NCBI RefSeq assembly: GCF_021366795.1
Contig: NZ_JAHCPS010000002.1
Coordinates: 124,001 to 188,000, forward strand
Length of the DNA: 64,000 nt
Reading direction: 5' to 3'
Origin: Macrococcoides caseolyticum
Lineage (GTDB): Bacteria > Bacillota > Bacilli > Staphylococcales > Staphylococcaceae
Shown here in pieces: positions 22,385 through 30,530 of the stretch. Each line of letters opens with the position of its first letter. Within the stretch, counting starts at the first letter, position 1. The notes under the pieces were generated by a model. That model saw only the letters and a list, made by a program, of their open reading frames with translations. It ran no database searches and had not been told where the DNA came from. Both the position numbers and the translations under genes were made by a program.

Positions 22385-22747
22385 TTAATAATCTGCCTTG
22401 TAATATATTTCATACTGTTGACGATTGATTTTTGTAAGTCGTTTTAAATCCTTGTAGAGTTGTTCAATATATTCAAAATAAACAAAACCATAATCATAAC
22501 TCCCGAAAAATGGACCGTAATATACAGGTAATGCCTTTTCTGCGACATTTGGATTCTCTTTGATTGCATTCACTTTAAACATTAAATGTCTTATATCTTC
22601 ATCCGTAATTTCTACACAGCACGGATTATCAAGATGGTACTTTAAATCGAAATACCCATGTAATGCATTAAATTTTCTAAAATATGAAAACTCAATCATT
22701 TCATTTGTTTCTTTATCCTTTATATAGATATACATATCCAGACCCAT
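22385..22747 (-). CDS. hypothetical protein of the MGLDMY type
   Basis: 120 aa, mixed charged/aromatic, no membrane segment. The opening MGLDMYIYIK is shared by a loose family of small proteins found in bacteria and phages with no known function. The start codon overlaps the radC stop (TAATG), so it was translationally coupled to intact radC. With radC split by a transposon, its transcription must now come from inside the element or from a local promoter. Confidence 0.7.
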   Translation of the reverse strand: MGLDMYIYIKDKETNEMIEFSYFRKFNALHGYFDLKYHLDNPCCVEITDEDIRHLMFKVNAIKENPNVAEKALPVYYGPFFGSYDYGFVYFEYIEQLYKDLKRLTKINRQQYEIYYKADY

Positions 22748-22881
22748 TAAATTTGTCCCCTTTCTTTAATACTAATATATTGACCATCACCAATAATAAT
22801 ATGATCTAATAATTCAATCCCAACCAATTCACCGACACTAACAAGCCTTCTTGTTACTTCTATATCTTCATAACTTGGTTC
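22747..22881 (-). pseudogene. radC: radC, 3' fragment displaced by the transposon
   Basis: Minus-strand reading from 22881 gives [13 protein letters not shown] and ends [12 protein letters not shown], the last 44 residues of RadC. The S-x-x-D part of the JAMM metal site is in this piece, while HNHPSG is in the 5' piece at 30531. There is no start codon in frame here. Together the fragments would give a protein of about 223 aa, the normal RadC length. Confidence 0.9.
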
Positions 22882-22985
22882 TGCATATTATCAAGAGTAA
22901 ATTACAAAAGAATCATTTAAATCAATACTTTCACTTTGGATACATGTGTTTGAAGTGAAAGGTAATTATTTCAAAAATAGTAAAA

Positions 22986-23025
22986 CCTGTATCTTAAATT
23001 ACTTAATAGTAACATAAGATACAGG
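22986..23025 (-). terminator. intrinsic terminator near the right end of the transposon
   Basis: 11-bp perfect inverted repeat (CCTGTATCTTA / TAAGATACAGG) with an 18-nt loop, 37 bp past the Nudix stop, followed on the minus strand by TTTTACTATTTTTG. Possibly bidirectional. The remaining ~100 bp to the radC junction show no gene. Confidence 0.7.
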
Positions 23026-23062
23026 CTGATTTTTATTCATTGTTATTTAACTAAAGCACCCG

Positions 23063-23464
23063 TTACTTCAATAAGGATTGAACCTTTAAAGCAACTTCTT
23101 TTGGTTTAACGTCAATAGATGATAGTCTTTCGATATCTACCCAAATTGGCAAGTATGTTCCTCTGTTTTTATTCTCGTCTGTATACTCTTCGCCTTGTCC
23201 AGTTCCGAATGTCCCATTAATAATCTCAGAAAGAAAAAAGTATTGAGATCCGTTAAATTCAACTTCTGCAATGCATTCATTAATTTTAACTTCAACTCCC
23301 AATTCTTCAAAAGCCTCTCTTTTCGCAGCCATTTCAGGTGTCTCTCCTTCTTCTATTCCACCACCTGGGAACACATAGTATACATAACCCTCTCTAATCC
23401 TTTTAATCAGTCCAACCTTTTTATTCTTAATTAATACGACCGAACTTCTATTTCTCACAATCAT
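23063..23464 (-). CDS. Nudix hydrolase (transposon cargo, right-hand copy)
   Basis: 133 aa from the ATG at 23464. The Nudix box is intact: [25 protein letters not shown] (G-x5-E-x7-RE-x2-EE pattern) near residues 37-60. Hydrolyses a nucleoside diphosphate linked to X; substrate unknown. The start codon lies inside the 76-bp direct repeat that derives from rep, and no good ribosome site precedes it, so the true N-terminus or expression may have been altered by the recombination event. The truncated rep reading frame overlaps the first codons. Unrelated in detail to the second Nudix gene at 26474. Confidence 0.82.
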   Translation of the reverse strand: MIVRNRSSVVLIKNKKVGLIKRIREGYVYYVFPGGGIEEGETPEMAAKREAFEELGVEVKINECIAEVEFNGSQYFFLSEIINGTFGTGQGEEYTDENKNRGTYLPIWVDIERLSSIDVKPKEVALKVQSLLK

Positions 23465-23532
23465 TCCAATAATCCACCATATCTCTTTTAAGTTCAATTT
23501 CTACACGCCATAAGTGTTCAGACATAACTTCA
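23457..23532. repeat. 76-bp direct repeat, copy 1 (in rep)
   Basis: Identical to 26373-26448 over 76 bp, same orientation; the identity begins at ACAATCATTCC and ends at GACATAACTTCA. It encodes [20 protein letters not shown] of Rep plus flanks. It is the boundary of the integrated plasmid. Confidence 0.97.
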
Positions 23533-24048
23533 ACATCTGCATTGTCTTTACGTTCTTGCTTTTTATTGTAAATTCTAATAAATCTATTGCTATCTCTCAC
23601 ACCAAAATACTTTGTTTCTGGTTTACCATTGCGACCGTAAAAAATAGTTTTCTTAACTGCTTTATCAGTCATTGCATAGTAATCACTCAAATCATCTTCA
23701 AAATCAAAAGCTAAATCTAATCTTGTAAAACCGTCATCTTCCATGTAGTCGATGATGTTCTGTTTTAACCAAATCATTTCTTCATGTGTAAGTTTATTTG
23801 GATTAAATTCAACACGCATATTACGTCTGTCCCAAGTATCTGCTTTCACTTTGTCATATTCGATATAAACTTTTTCTTGCAGTGCTTTAGCTTTAAATTT
23901 CGTTTGTAGTATATCCCAAAGTCTTATTTGAGGTTCAATACTCATAAATGACGATAGCTTTTGAGCGTTGTCACGACTGAGATTTCCAACTATTGTCATA
24001 GCGTCAAAACTTAATTTAGGATTTTGTGGGTGCACAGAATGCACTCCT

Positions 24049-24073
24049 AACCGGCTATTAGAGACGGCCGGTT
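24049..24073 (-). other. double-strand origin (dso) hairpin of the pT181 family
   Basis: Inverted repeat AACCGGC / GCCGGTT (24049-24055 and 24067-24073) inside rep codons ~16-24. On the minus strand it reads AACCGGCCGTCTCTAATAGC, nearly the pT181 origin hairpin in which RepC nicks in the CTCTAATAG loop. The loop sequence TCTCTAATA is kept, so the origin looks functional. Confidence 0.8.
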
Positions 24074-24151
24074 TTTTTAGTGAGATTTCTGCAGCTAATT
24101 TTTCATCAATTTTCTTCATTTTTTATCGCTCCTAAAATAATTTTTGGAACG

Positions 24152-24203
24152 AAAAAAGGACGAGTGGAATCGCAAAATAAATTTCGCCTGTATCCATTCG
24201 TCC
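24152..24203 (-). terminator. attenuator in the rep mRNA leader
   Basis: 11-bp stem with one G-T wobble (GGACGAGTGGA 24158-24168 / TCCATTCGTCC 24193-24203) followed by TTTTTT on the minus strand, only about 35 nt before the rep start codon. In pT181 a counter-transcript RNA promotes formation of just such a terminator upstream of repC, limiting copy number. Confidence 0.75.
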
Positions 24204-24251
24204 ATTTTGTTTTGTATTCAAAATCAAAAATTGATATACTAATCATCGAAT

Positions 24252-24304
24252 GAATAACAAGTGTGGTTTGTTATTCCGGGCGAGAACGTTGGTAGCGTTG
24301 CTCG
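24252..24304. promoter_or_regulatory. leader hairpins / probable counter-transcript RNA region of rep
   Basis: Two adjacent hairpins, GAATAACAA / TTGTTATTC (24252-24260, 24268-24276) and CGAGAACG / CGTTGCTCG (24281-24288, 24296-24304), in the 5' leader of rep upstream of the attenuator. This is where pT181 plasmids encode the antisense RNAs that control copy number. The plus-strand antisense promoter was not identified. Confidence 0.5.
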
Positions 24305-24419
24305 TCTTTTTTTATGTCTTTTTTTCGTTAAAACTATTTTAAAACTAAATATATCTTAAAGCAAATAAATTCAAGGGGCTAAAAGCGCCCCTTAAAAACC
24401 CCTTGCCTCTGAAAAGTTT

Positions 24420-24562
24420 TGTGTTTCCTTTCCGTCGGTTTCAAAAGCTAATTTACTCAAAAAAATAGATCAAGGGTAAATGCACTCACTGCGTTCGCCC
24501 TTGAGCTATTTTATTTCGCAAATTTTAACGCATTTGCCGACGAAAAGATAAAACACATAAAA
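24420..24562. other. single-strand-origin-like long palindrome
   Basis: A long imperfect inverted repeat: inner stem AAAATAGATCAAGGG / CCCTTGAGCTATTTT (24462-24476, 24498-24512), middle stem CGTCGG / CCGACG (24433-24438, 24537-24542), outer GTGTTT-type / AAACAC-type pairing. Long folded sequence outside genes on a rolling-circle plasmid is typical of a single-strand origin. The type (ssoA or other) was not determined. Confidence 0.6.
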
Positions 24563-25149
24563 ATATACGCAGATATATTTAAAACGTCTTAGAACGCAAA
24601 ATTTTACGTTTAAAAGCTATTTCTTTTTTAATAACTTAAAAATAAACTTAATGTAACAGCAAGCACAGTCAAGGTATACACCTTTGACAAAAAATAGCAC
24701 ATTCTCTATCGAAAATTTTTGCTTATTTTTTAAATTATTTTGGGAAATTTTCCCAATCCCTTTTTCTAACTCAAAAAATATAATCACTCAAAATTTAAAA
24801 GGGCGCACTTATACATCATTTTAAAAAATTGATGTAACGTGCTAAGTTCAAAACAAAGGGCGCACTTATACACGATTTTCAATCTTGTATATTTCTAACG
24901 AAAAGCGTGCGCCAAAAAACCCCCTTCGTCAATTTTGACAGGGGGCTTTTTGATGTAAAAATTTCTATCGAAATTTAAAAATTCGCTTCACTCATGTTAT
25001 AAAGACTTAAAATAAAATAACTCTTTAAAATCTTTTGCTAGTTGTTCTTCAATATTTTTTATTCGGTGCATCTTCCAAGTAAAGTATAACACACTAGACT
25101 TATTTACTACGTTTCATAAGTCATTAATGCGTGTGCTCTGCGAGGCTAG
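24563..25149. other. non-coding remainder of the integrated plasmid
   Basis: No credible gene. Contains a direct repeat AAGGGCGCACTTATACA (start ~24799 and ~24857) each followed by a small hairpin, and a G/C hairpin CCCCC / GGGGG around an inner GTCAA/TTGAC-type stem near 24918-24948 that can act as a terminator. A further hairpin AAGGGGC / GCCCCTT lies at about 24373-24393. Such structured repeats are usual around rolling-circle origins. Confidence 0.5.
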
Positions 25150-25247
25150 TTTTTGTGCAAGCACAAAAAATGGACTGAATAAATCAGTCCATAAGTTCAA
25201 AACCAAATTCAAAATCAAAACCACAAGCAACCAAAAAATGTGGTTGC
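25150..25247 (-). terminator. cluster of three hairpins after the ANT(6) gene
   Basis: Perfect stems TTTTTGTGC / GCACAAAAA (25150-25169), TGGACTGA / TCAGTCCA (25171-25191) and GCAACCA / TGGTTGC (25227-25247), immediately downstream of the ANT(6) stop. Probably transcription termination. The serial arrangement could also belong to the plasmid's replication region. Confidence 0.55.
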
Positions 25248-25255
25248 TAATAAAA

Positions 25256-26104
25256 TTAATTCTCATAATTATTACGAATAAAATTCTCAATATTTTTTTC
25301 GTAATTTGGATAGTTATAATTTCCTAAACAACTTACTTTATTTGAATAATATTTAAATAATTCACAACAAAGCTTAAAAGATTGGTATGTCTTTCTATAT
25401 CCATTCATCTCAAAAGTAGCTAAAAACATATTGAATTCTTTATCAGTTAAATATTTGTTTATAAACTTATAATTCTTTCCTAAACTAAAATCAAAACCCC
25501 TATTAAAGCCAATATACCAAGAAATCATTCTTAATAATTCAGGACGTAAAATATTATTGAAATGATCTAAAGCAAATAATATTTCTCTTCTAAAAACACC
25601 CTTTGCTACATACGTTGAGACACTCCAAAACTCATTACAGCAATCATAAAATTCTCGTTCTGTTGGTTTTTTTAACCAATAATTTGAGTCATCTGGAACA
25701 ATTTCTTGAATTACTAAATTATCTTTATCAACTAAAATTTTTACAAGACCATCAGAATCACTAAAATAACGATTTAAATCTTTTAAATTAATTAATGTAA
25801 TATCCATTTTTATGCCATCTTTAAAATACATTATATAACTGTAACCATAATCTAAATCAGGTGGGAATAATTCCATATCTTCTGGTTTCTGTATAAACAA
25901 TAATTCTCCAAATAAACTTAACCAACTTTCTTCATGTGTGAAACACTCAATATCTGATACGAAAAAAGCAAAATCATAATCTTGAAACTTATCTTTTTTT
26001 ATATTTTCATTAGTTCTTGAACCCTCGAGAGCAATAATTTTTACATTGCTTCGTTGATAAGCAAATTCAGAAACTAAATTTAAAATTTCTTTTTCAGTCC
26101 TCAT
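25256..26104 (-). CDS. aminoglycoside 6-nucleotidyltransferase ANT(6), streptomycin resistance
   Basis: 282 aa. Adenylylates the 6-hydroxyl of streptomycin. The nucleotidyltransferase signature IALEGSRTNENIKKDKFQDY at residues ~25-45 is clear, followed by DYDFAFFVSDIE, PEDMELFPPD, and KMDITLINL with the family's Asp residues; C-terminal helical domain with YDCCNEFWSVSTYVAKG and LLRMISWYIG. It resembles the Str/AadE enzymes of staphylococcal and streptococcal plasmids but is clearly divergent from ANT(6)-Ia. Start at 26104 has GGGAGTG. It begins 7 bp after the rep C-terminal frame ends, so in the plasmid circle it would be transcribed with rep. Confidence 0.92.
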   Translation of the reverse strand: MRTEKEILNLVSEFAYQRSNVKIIALEGSRTNENIKKDKFQDYDFAFFVSDIECFTHEESWLSLFGELLFIQKPEDMELFPPDLDYGYSYIMYFKDGIKMDITLINLKDLNRYFSDSDGLVKILVDKDNLVIQEIVPDDSNYWLKKPTEREFYDCCNEFWSVSTYVAKGVFRREILFALDHFNNILRPELLRMISWYIGFNRGFDFSLGKNYKFINKYLTDKEFNMFLATFEMNGYRKTYQSFKLCCELFKYYSNKVSCLGNYNYPNYEKNIENFIRNNYEN

Positions 26105-26111
26105 TGTTTTT

Positions 26112-26448
26112 TCACTCCCAAAATCTAAATTCACGCTGCCAAAAATCAATCTGCTTTTGCAATTGTTTTTCGTTTTCTCGTAAAGTCAATTTCATTATTT
26201 CAGTTAAATCAATTGGAGATATTTCTTTGATTATTTTTTTATATTTATATTTAGTTCTCTTATTCAATTCTCCCCATTTGCCTTCTTCATGAATTAACAT
26301 GTAAACCATTGCTTGTTCATTTAATTTTTCTGGCGAAGTCCAATCTGGTTTCAAGATATGTAAATCATTAAAACAATCATTCCAATAATCCACCATATCT
26401 CTTTTAAGTTCAATTTCTACACGCCATAAGTGTTCAGACATAACTTCA
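26112..26448 (-). pseudogene. rep: pT181-family rep, C-terminal part separated from its N-terminus
   Basis: In-frame continuation of Rep: [13 protein letters not shown] inside the repeat, then [16 protein letters not shown] to the C-terminus [15 protein letters not shown], 86 residues beyond the repeat. The upstream bases (26449-26492) do not encode Rep and belong to the Nudix side. No mutation is visible, so joining it to the N-terminal part at 23448-24119 restores a full 307-aa initiator. Confidence 0.9.
26373..26448. repeat. 76-bp direct repeat, copy 2
   Basis: Identical to 23457-23532. Marks the other boundary of the integrated plasmid. Confidence 0.97.
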
Positions 26449-26473
26449 TTTAGACAGACAGATAAACCAAAAT

Positions 26474-26959
26474 TCATTTTAAGACTTTCCAATTTTTATA
26501 TATCTCAGCATCTATACCTAAATCCTTTGTCTTTATCCAATCGAACGCTTTCAAAACTAATGGTGAAGCATTATCCAAAGAAACATCTTTTTCGGACACC
26601 CATACAGCTCCCAAAGAATCTTGTCCCTCAAATTGTTCAGGTATTTTTATATTTCCACCAATTTTTCTAACTGAATAATAGACTGCAATATGATGAACAT
26701 CCGTAAACTCTTTCCAAAGCCAAGGTAATTTAAAATCTATAACCCCAATGTTTTCCTCGATATCAATTCTAAGACCCGTTTCTTCATGGAATTCTCTTTT
26801 TATTGCTTCCGATAAAGTTTCACCTTCTTCTAAACTACCTCCAGGTAAATCAAAACGATTTATATATGGACCACCATTCTTATTAATAACTAAGAGTTTT
26901 CCATCTTCTACATAAATGCCGTAAACTCCAAAAGCCCTATGGTATTTGCTATTAGCCAT
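26474..26959 (-). CDS. Nudix hydrolase (transposon cargo, left-hand copy)
   Basis: 161 aa from the ATG at 26959 (AGGAG upstream); an ATG at 26983 in frame is an alternative. Complete Nudix box [27 protein letters not shown] near residues 42-65, and a C-terminal half with [16 protein letters not shown]. Follows tnpC by about 70 bp in the same direction. Substrate unknown; the family ranges from 8-oxo-dGTP to dinucleotide polyphosphates. Its stop is 25 bp from the 76-bp repeat. Confidence 0.85.
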   Translation of the reverse strand: MANSKYHRAFGVYGIYVEDGKLLVINKNGGPYINRFDLPGGSLEEGETLSEAIKREFHEETGLRIDIEENIGVIDFKLPWLWKEFTDVHHIAVYYSVRKIGGNIKIPEQFEGQDSLGAVWVSEKDVSLDNASPLVLKAFDWIKTKDLGIDAEIYKNWKVLK

Positions 26960-27032
26960 ATTGAAATTACTCTCCTGCCCCATTAGTTTAAGTACATCCT
27001 TTCACGATCTGTCTACAGATTAATAATTAAAA

Positions 27033-27410
27033 CTACTCTTTATTATACAGATCTCCATATAATTTTTGAATTTGGTTCTGTAATTTTTTATTTTCTTTTT
27101 CTAATTCCATAACTCTTCTTTTTAAGGTTTTAATAAGTATTTCCTCCGAACGAGAACTTTTCTTGGGGTTTGAGACTACATTTGATGTTATTTGACGCTC
27201 ACGAAGGGATTCGATTCTTTGCCTAATATCGTGTTCCTTATAAAGCCATGATTTAGAAACATTAGCTTCCTTTGCTATTGAATTAAAATTAATAGCTTTA
27301 CCTTCAATCGAAAATTTAGAAATCGCTTTGTCTACTTTTTCCCTTGTCTTTTGTGATTTCTGCTTCGCCAAACGTACAATTTCTGTTGTATTTCTAACTT
27401 GTTTATCCAT
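27033..27410 (-). CDS. tnpC: Tn554-type transposition protein TnpC
   Basis: 125 aa, the same length as Tn554 TnpC. N-terminal basic helix-turn-helix-like region ([20 protein letters not shown]) and a C-terminal coiled coil ([20 protein letters not shown]). In Tn554 TnpC is not strictly required but affects orientation and frequency of transposition. It starts 6 bp after tnpB. Confidence 0.92.
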   Translation of the reverse strand: MDKQVRNTTEIVRLAKQKSQKTREKVDKAISKFSIEGKAINFNSIAKEANVSKSWLYKEHDIRQRIESLRERQITSNVVSNPKKSSRSEEILIKTLKRRVMELEKENKKLQNQIQKLYGDLYNKE

Positions 27411-27416
27411 TGATAA

Positions 27417-29309
27417 TTACCCCGTCAAACTTCCAATGATTTGTTCTAAACGCTCTTTAACACGGCTATTAGTCTCTATTTGTCTTTGCCATTGTTTATC
27501 CTTTGCTATGGTTAATAACTCTTCTGTACGCTCTAACTGTTCTTCGTGCTGTGGTAAGAATTGCTTACTGGTACAGAAGTGAGTGCAATCTAAGCATGCA
27601 TTCGCATGTGGACAACCACCTGCTATTACTGGCAATCTACAATAACCATTTGGAAGCACTTGTGCATTTATATTTTTCTTGAACCATTGAAGCTCTACAT
27701 CATCGACTTCACTATCATCATCTAGATTGAGCACATCTCCATTATTGGTAACCAGTTTTTCTTGAAATTTAGTAAATTCATTTTTTAGAGTTTCATCAAA
27801 GATATGAGCGTATCTGCTTGTCATTTCTGGGCTTTCATGTCCCAAAAATTTCTGCACAATATACTGGGGCACCCCGTTGTTAATCATTCTTGTTCCTACT
27901 GTATGGCGAAAGGCATGGGCATGGAATCTATAAATCTCGCCTGATTTATCCACTATATTTTGCTCATAAGCTAATTTATTTAACTCGCCTCTAAATGTTT
28001 CTTGTTTTAATGGCGATCCATCTTTTCTTGGAAAGAGGTATTCACTATCTGGAAATTCCTCTGAAACTTTATCTTCCCGAACTTTAATAAGTAAAGCTAC
28101 CTCTTTAGATATTGGAACTATATGCTCCTTTTTCATTTTCCATTGATAATACTTTAAAAAGTAATCTCCATCTTTGTCCTCTAATAAACAGCCTTTTTTC
28201 AAGGTGCACAATTCACTTATCCTCATTCCACATTCTTGAACAATCATAGTCATCGTAGCTATATATTCGGGTAATTTATCAAGATGACTGTTCAATTGCT
28301 CTAGAACGAATTCGTCTATAAAGCGAGGTTTTGCTCTTGGTATTTTCGGATAGTCCTCGGGATAAATTAATAATTTGGAAGGAACATCATCCCATTCTAG
28401 CCTATGAAGGGTACTAAATAGTCCTTCCAATATAGAGATCCTCCCAGTTATTGTACTAGGTTTTATCCCCATCATGTTTAGTTCACTTAAATATGCTTCA
28501 ATTTCCACTCTCGTTAATTGGTGTACTCTCTGAACGTGTTTAAACTTTATGTCCAGAAAATTAAAGAACTCTTTAAGTTTTTGGGCAATATCACTTACAT
28601 AGGAAAAGCTATCCATGTTCAATCTTAACTTACAATATCTTTTTACAAGCTGTTTAAAATATGTATTCCGAAACCCTTTAAAGTTAATTGTATATTCATA
28701 TTGTGTTGGGTTAACCTTATCATCTGGCAAAGGTAAGTTTCGTCTATCCCAAACGTCTTTATCCCACTCCTCTCCATCAAAATAAAAATCCTCATAAAAC
28801 TCAATAAATTGTTTTAGATTAGTAACATAGTAAGAATTAGCTTTTACAGGTGTTTTTTCTTGATTAGCAGTAATCTTATAATTAGTGGTGGTAATTCTAA
28901 CACCCTGTTTTGTCAAATATGTTCTATACTCCGTCATTGCTTTATCAATAGGAACTTCAGTAATTGAAGTAATGCTGGGATACTTTAAATCTAAAAAATC
29001 CAACATTTTATTAATTACTGTTCCTTTTCTAATCCAGACAGTTTTTGCATTCCATATTCCATTGTTTAAATGGTAAAAATAAAAATATTTCAATTCTGTT
29101 CTTAACCACAGATTTTTAACACGTTCAAAACGAACCCAACGATTTCTTAAAGCAGGATTCTTACTTAATTCTATGGCAGAAGGATGTGGACATTTTCTTA
29201 TATCCCAACTATTATTAGCCCAAAACCCTTGCATTTCTTCATTCATTACAGCTATTTTTTTGCTGATCTCACTCTGACTGATAATTTTCCTTTTACTAGA
29301 AGCATTCAT
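27417..29309 (-). CDS. tnpB: Tn554-type tyrosine recombinase TnpB
   Basis: 630 aa, identical in length to Tn554 TnpB. Phage-integrase-type catalytic domain in the middle to C-terminal half: first Arg in [25 protein letters not shown] (H-x-x-R), [18 protein letters not shown] with the nucleophile Tyr. A Cys-rich tail ([14 protein letters not shown]) could bind metal. Acts with TnpA for site-specific insertion. Starts 4 bp inside the tnpA end. Confidence 0.95.
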   Translation of the reverse strand: MNASSKRKIISQSEISKKIAVMNEEMQGFWANNSWDIRKCPHPSAIELSKNPALRNRWVRFERVKNLWLRTELKYFYFYHLNNGIWNAKTVWIRKGTVINKMLDFLDLKYPSITSITEVPIDKAMTEYRTYLTKQGVRITTTNYKITANQEKTPVKANSYYVTNLKQFIEFYEDFYFDGEEWDKDVWDRRNLPLPDDKVNPTQYEYTINFKGFRNTYFKQLVKRYCKLRLNMDSFSYVSDIAQKLKEFFNFLDIKFKHVQRVHQLTRVEIEAYLSELNMMGIKPSTITGRISILEGLFSTLHRLEWDDVPSKLLIYPEDYPKIPRAKPRFIDEFVLEQLNSHLDKLPEYIATMTMIVQECGMRISELCTLKKGCLLEDKDGDYFLKYYQWKMKKEHIVPISKEVALLIKVREDKVSEEFPDSEYLFPRKDGSPLKQETFRGELNKLAYEQNIVDKSGEIYRFHAHAFRHTVGTRMINNGVPQYIVQKFLGHESPEMTSRYAHIFDETLKNEFTKFQEKLVTNNGDVLNLDDDSEVDDVELQWFKKNINAQVLPNGYCRLPVIAGGCPHANACLDCTHFCTSKQFLPQHEEQLERTEELLTIAKDKQWQRQIETNSRVKERLEQIIGSLTG

Positions 29310-30391
29310 TTCTTATGCTCCTTTCTCTCAAGGTATTTATTAAACTCATTTTTCATATCCTTATCTGAAAGATGAACATAGGTATTTAACGTTGTCTGAA
29401 CATGTGCGTGACCTAATCTCTTTTGAACGAACGCAACATCCCATCCTTCCCTAATTAGCTGCGTTGCGTGAGTGTGGCGAAGCATATGTGATGTAAATTC
29501 TATTCCAGTCCTTTTAACTATTCTTCTAACTAGATCAAGAACACTTTGGTACTTTAGTGGTTTCCCAAAATAGCCTTCTTTTAAGGAAATAAAAACATAG
29601 TCATGCTCCAATTCCTCACTATACTCATATACCAAGTAATCTGTATAAAGTGACATCAGTTCTTTACTCACATGTATTGTTCTTTCCTTCCTTAATTTAA
29701 TATAAGCTTCATTAACATTAACATCTCTAGGTGTTAAATGGATTTGATTGTCCCAAGTGGCAATATCTTCAAGCCTAAGCGATAACACTTCACCGATTCT
29801 TAAACCACCCTCATACATAAGCATTAAAATTAACTTATCTCTTTTCGTATGACAAGCGTCAATAATTTGCTTAACTTCCTCTGCTGTCAATGTTCTTATC
29901 TGTTTCTTTTTAACCCTTAACTTTAAGACATTCTTTTGGTATCTACCCTTATTAACATGATGTAAAAATCCTTTGAAGTTTCTTCCCTTTGCTTGTTTAA
30001 ATACATCAATTGATTTAAATTCTCCTAATCTACTTAAATAATCAAGAAAACTCATAACGGCATTTAAAATTGTATTCACTGTCGTTTCTTCTCTTATGGC
30101 TTCTTTTGACTGAAGATCAATTACATTATTTGCTGTTGGATATCTCAACCAACCTACGAAATCCGCTAACAACTCAAAGTTAATATCATTAAGAATAACG
30201 CCTCTCTGTTCGATGAACTCATACAGCAACTTTAAATGATAGCAGTATGCTTTAATGGTATTTGGAGACTTACCAGTGTTATCTAAGTATTTAATAAATT
30301 TCATTACTGGTTCAATTAGCTGGTATTCTTTATCTAGTAATAAATACAATGGATACGGCTTATTCTCCACTTCTATCCTTTGAACCCTCAC
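29306..30391 (-). CDS. tnpA: Tn554-type tyrosine recombinase TnpA
   Basis: 361 aa, the Tn554 TnpA length. N-terminal SAM-like core-binding domain ([21 protein letters not shown]), catalytic Arg in [15 protein letters not shown], box [29 protein letters not shown] with nucleophile Tyr338. The promoter-proximal gene of the element, about 140 bp from the radC junction, matching Tn554 organisation. All catalytic residues are intact. Confidence 0.95.
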   Translation of the reverse strand: MRVQRIEVENKPYPLYLLLDKEYQLIEPVMKFIKYLDNTGKSPNTIKAYCYHLKLLYEFIEQRGVILNDINFELLADFVGWLRYPTANNVIDLQSKEAIREETTVNTILNAVMSFLDYLSRLGEFKSIDVFKQAKGRNFKGFLHHVNKGRYQKNVLKLRVKKKQIRTLTAEEVKQIIDACHTKRDKLILMLMYEGGLRIGEVLSLRLEDIATWDNQIHLTPRDVNVNEAYIKLRKERTIHVSKELMSLYTDYLVYEYSEELEHDYVFISLKEGYFGKPLKYQSVLDLVRRIVKRTGIEFTSHMLRHTHATQLIREGWDVAFVQKRLGHAHVQTTLNTYVHLSDKDMKNEFNKYLERKEHKK

Positions 30392-30530
30392 ACGCGCCCC
30401 CCTCTTTAAACACTTTAAGTACTACAAATTATAAACCTTGTTAATTTTTATTTAAAGTAAAATCTCCCTTTAACATCTCCTCCTGAACTACTTTAACTAC
30501 TATTATTTATTATACTATGGTTAAAGCACA

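Larger units (their letters stand above)
23448..24119 (-). pseudogene. rep: pT181-family rolling-circle replication initiator, N-terminal part
   Basis: 223 aa, of which 221 match Rep_trans initiators of the pT181 group ([55 protein letters not shown]). The nicking tyrosine is at residue 184 in [11 protein letters not shown]. After WNDC the frame leaves the family and stops two codons later, at the edge of the 76-bp repeat. The missing 86 residues are encoded at 26112-26372. In RepC the C-terminal region specifies origin binding, so this product should be unable to initiate properly. Good ribosome site AGGAGCGATAAAAA. Confidence 0.9.
23533..26448. mobile_element. integrated small rolling-circle plasmid carrying ANT(6)
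   Basis: Segment bounded by 76-bp direct repeats. Joined across the repeats it gives a 2916-bp circle that encodes a continuous 307-aa Rep (RepC of pT181 is 314), followed 7 bp later by ANT(6), plus the attenuator-controlled leader, the double-strand origin and a single-strand-origin-like palindrome. No mob/pre gene is present. Organisation (rep and streptomycin adenylyltransferase in one direction) resembles staphylococcal streptomycin plasmids such as pS194. Circle formation is inferred, not shown. Confidence 0.8.
22882..30530 (-). mobile_element. Tn554-family transposon inserted in radC, with novel cargo
   Basis: A 7649-bp insertion splits radC exactly after the codons for HNHPSG, the known att554 position (in S. 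aureus the GATGTA core is Asp-Val of radC). Candidate 6-bp core-like sequences flank it (TGCATA at 22882-22887, AGCACA at 30525-30530, plus strand). tnpA, tnpB and tnpC lie at the 30.5-kb end in the Tn554 order. No terminal inverted repeats are visible, as expected. The usual spc and ermA genes are absent; in their place are two Nudix genes and an integrated rolling-circle plasmid with ANT(6). Confidence 0.9.

Noticed and set aside
24120-25149. Possible CRISPR-like or multiple repeat array
   Set aside because: Only two copies of a 17-bp repeat and several hairpins; explained better as rolling-circle plasmid replication sequences.
25127-25327. Plus-strand 66-residue ORF near the ANT(6) end
   Set aside because: It reads through three terminator-like hairpins and the antisense of ANT(6); low-complexity product.
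26112-26492. Complete 126-residue protein of its own
   Set aside because: The first ~15 residues come from non-rep sequence overlapping the Nudix end and the rest is a bare Rep C-terminus, so it is a gene fragment.
22882-30530. Whole insertion as a prophage or SCC-type element
   Set aside because: No phage or ccr genes, not at rlmH; the tnpABC set and radC target define a Tn554-family transposon.
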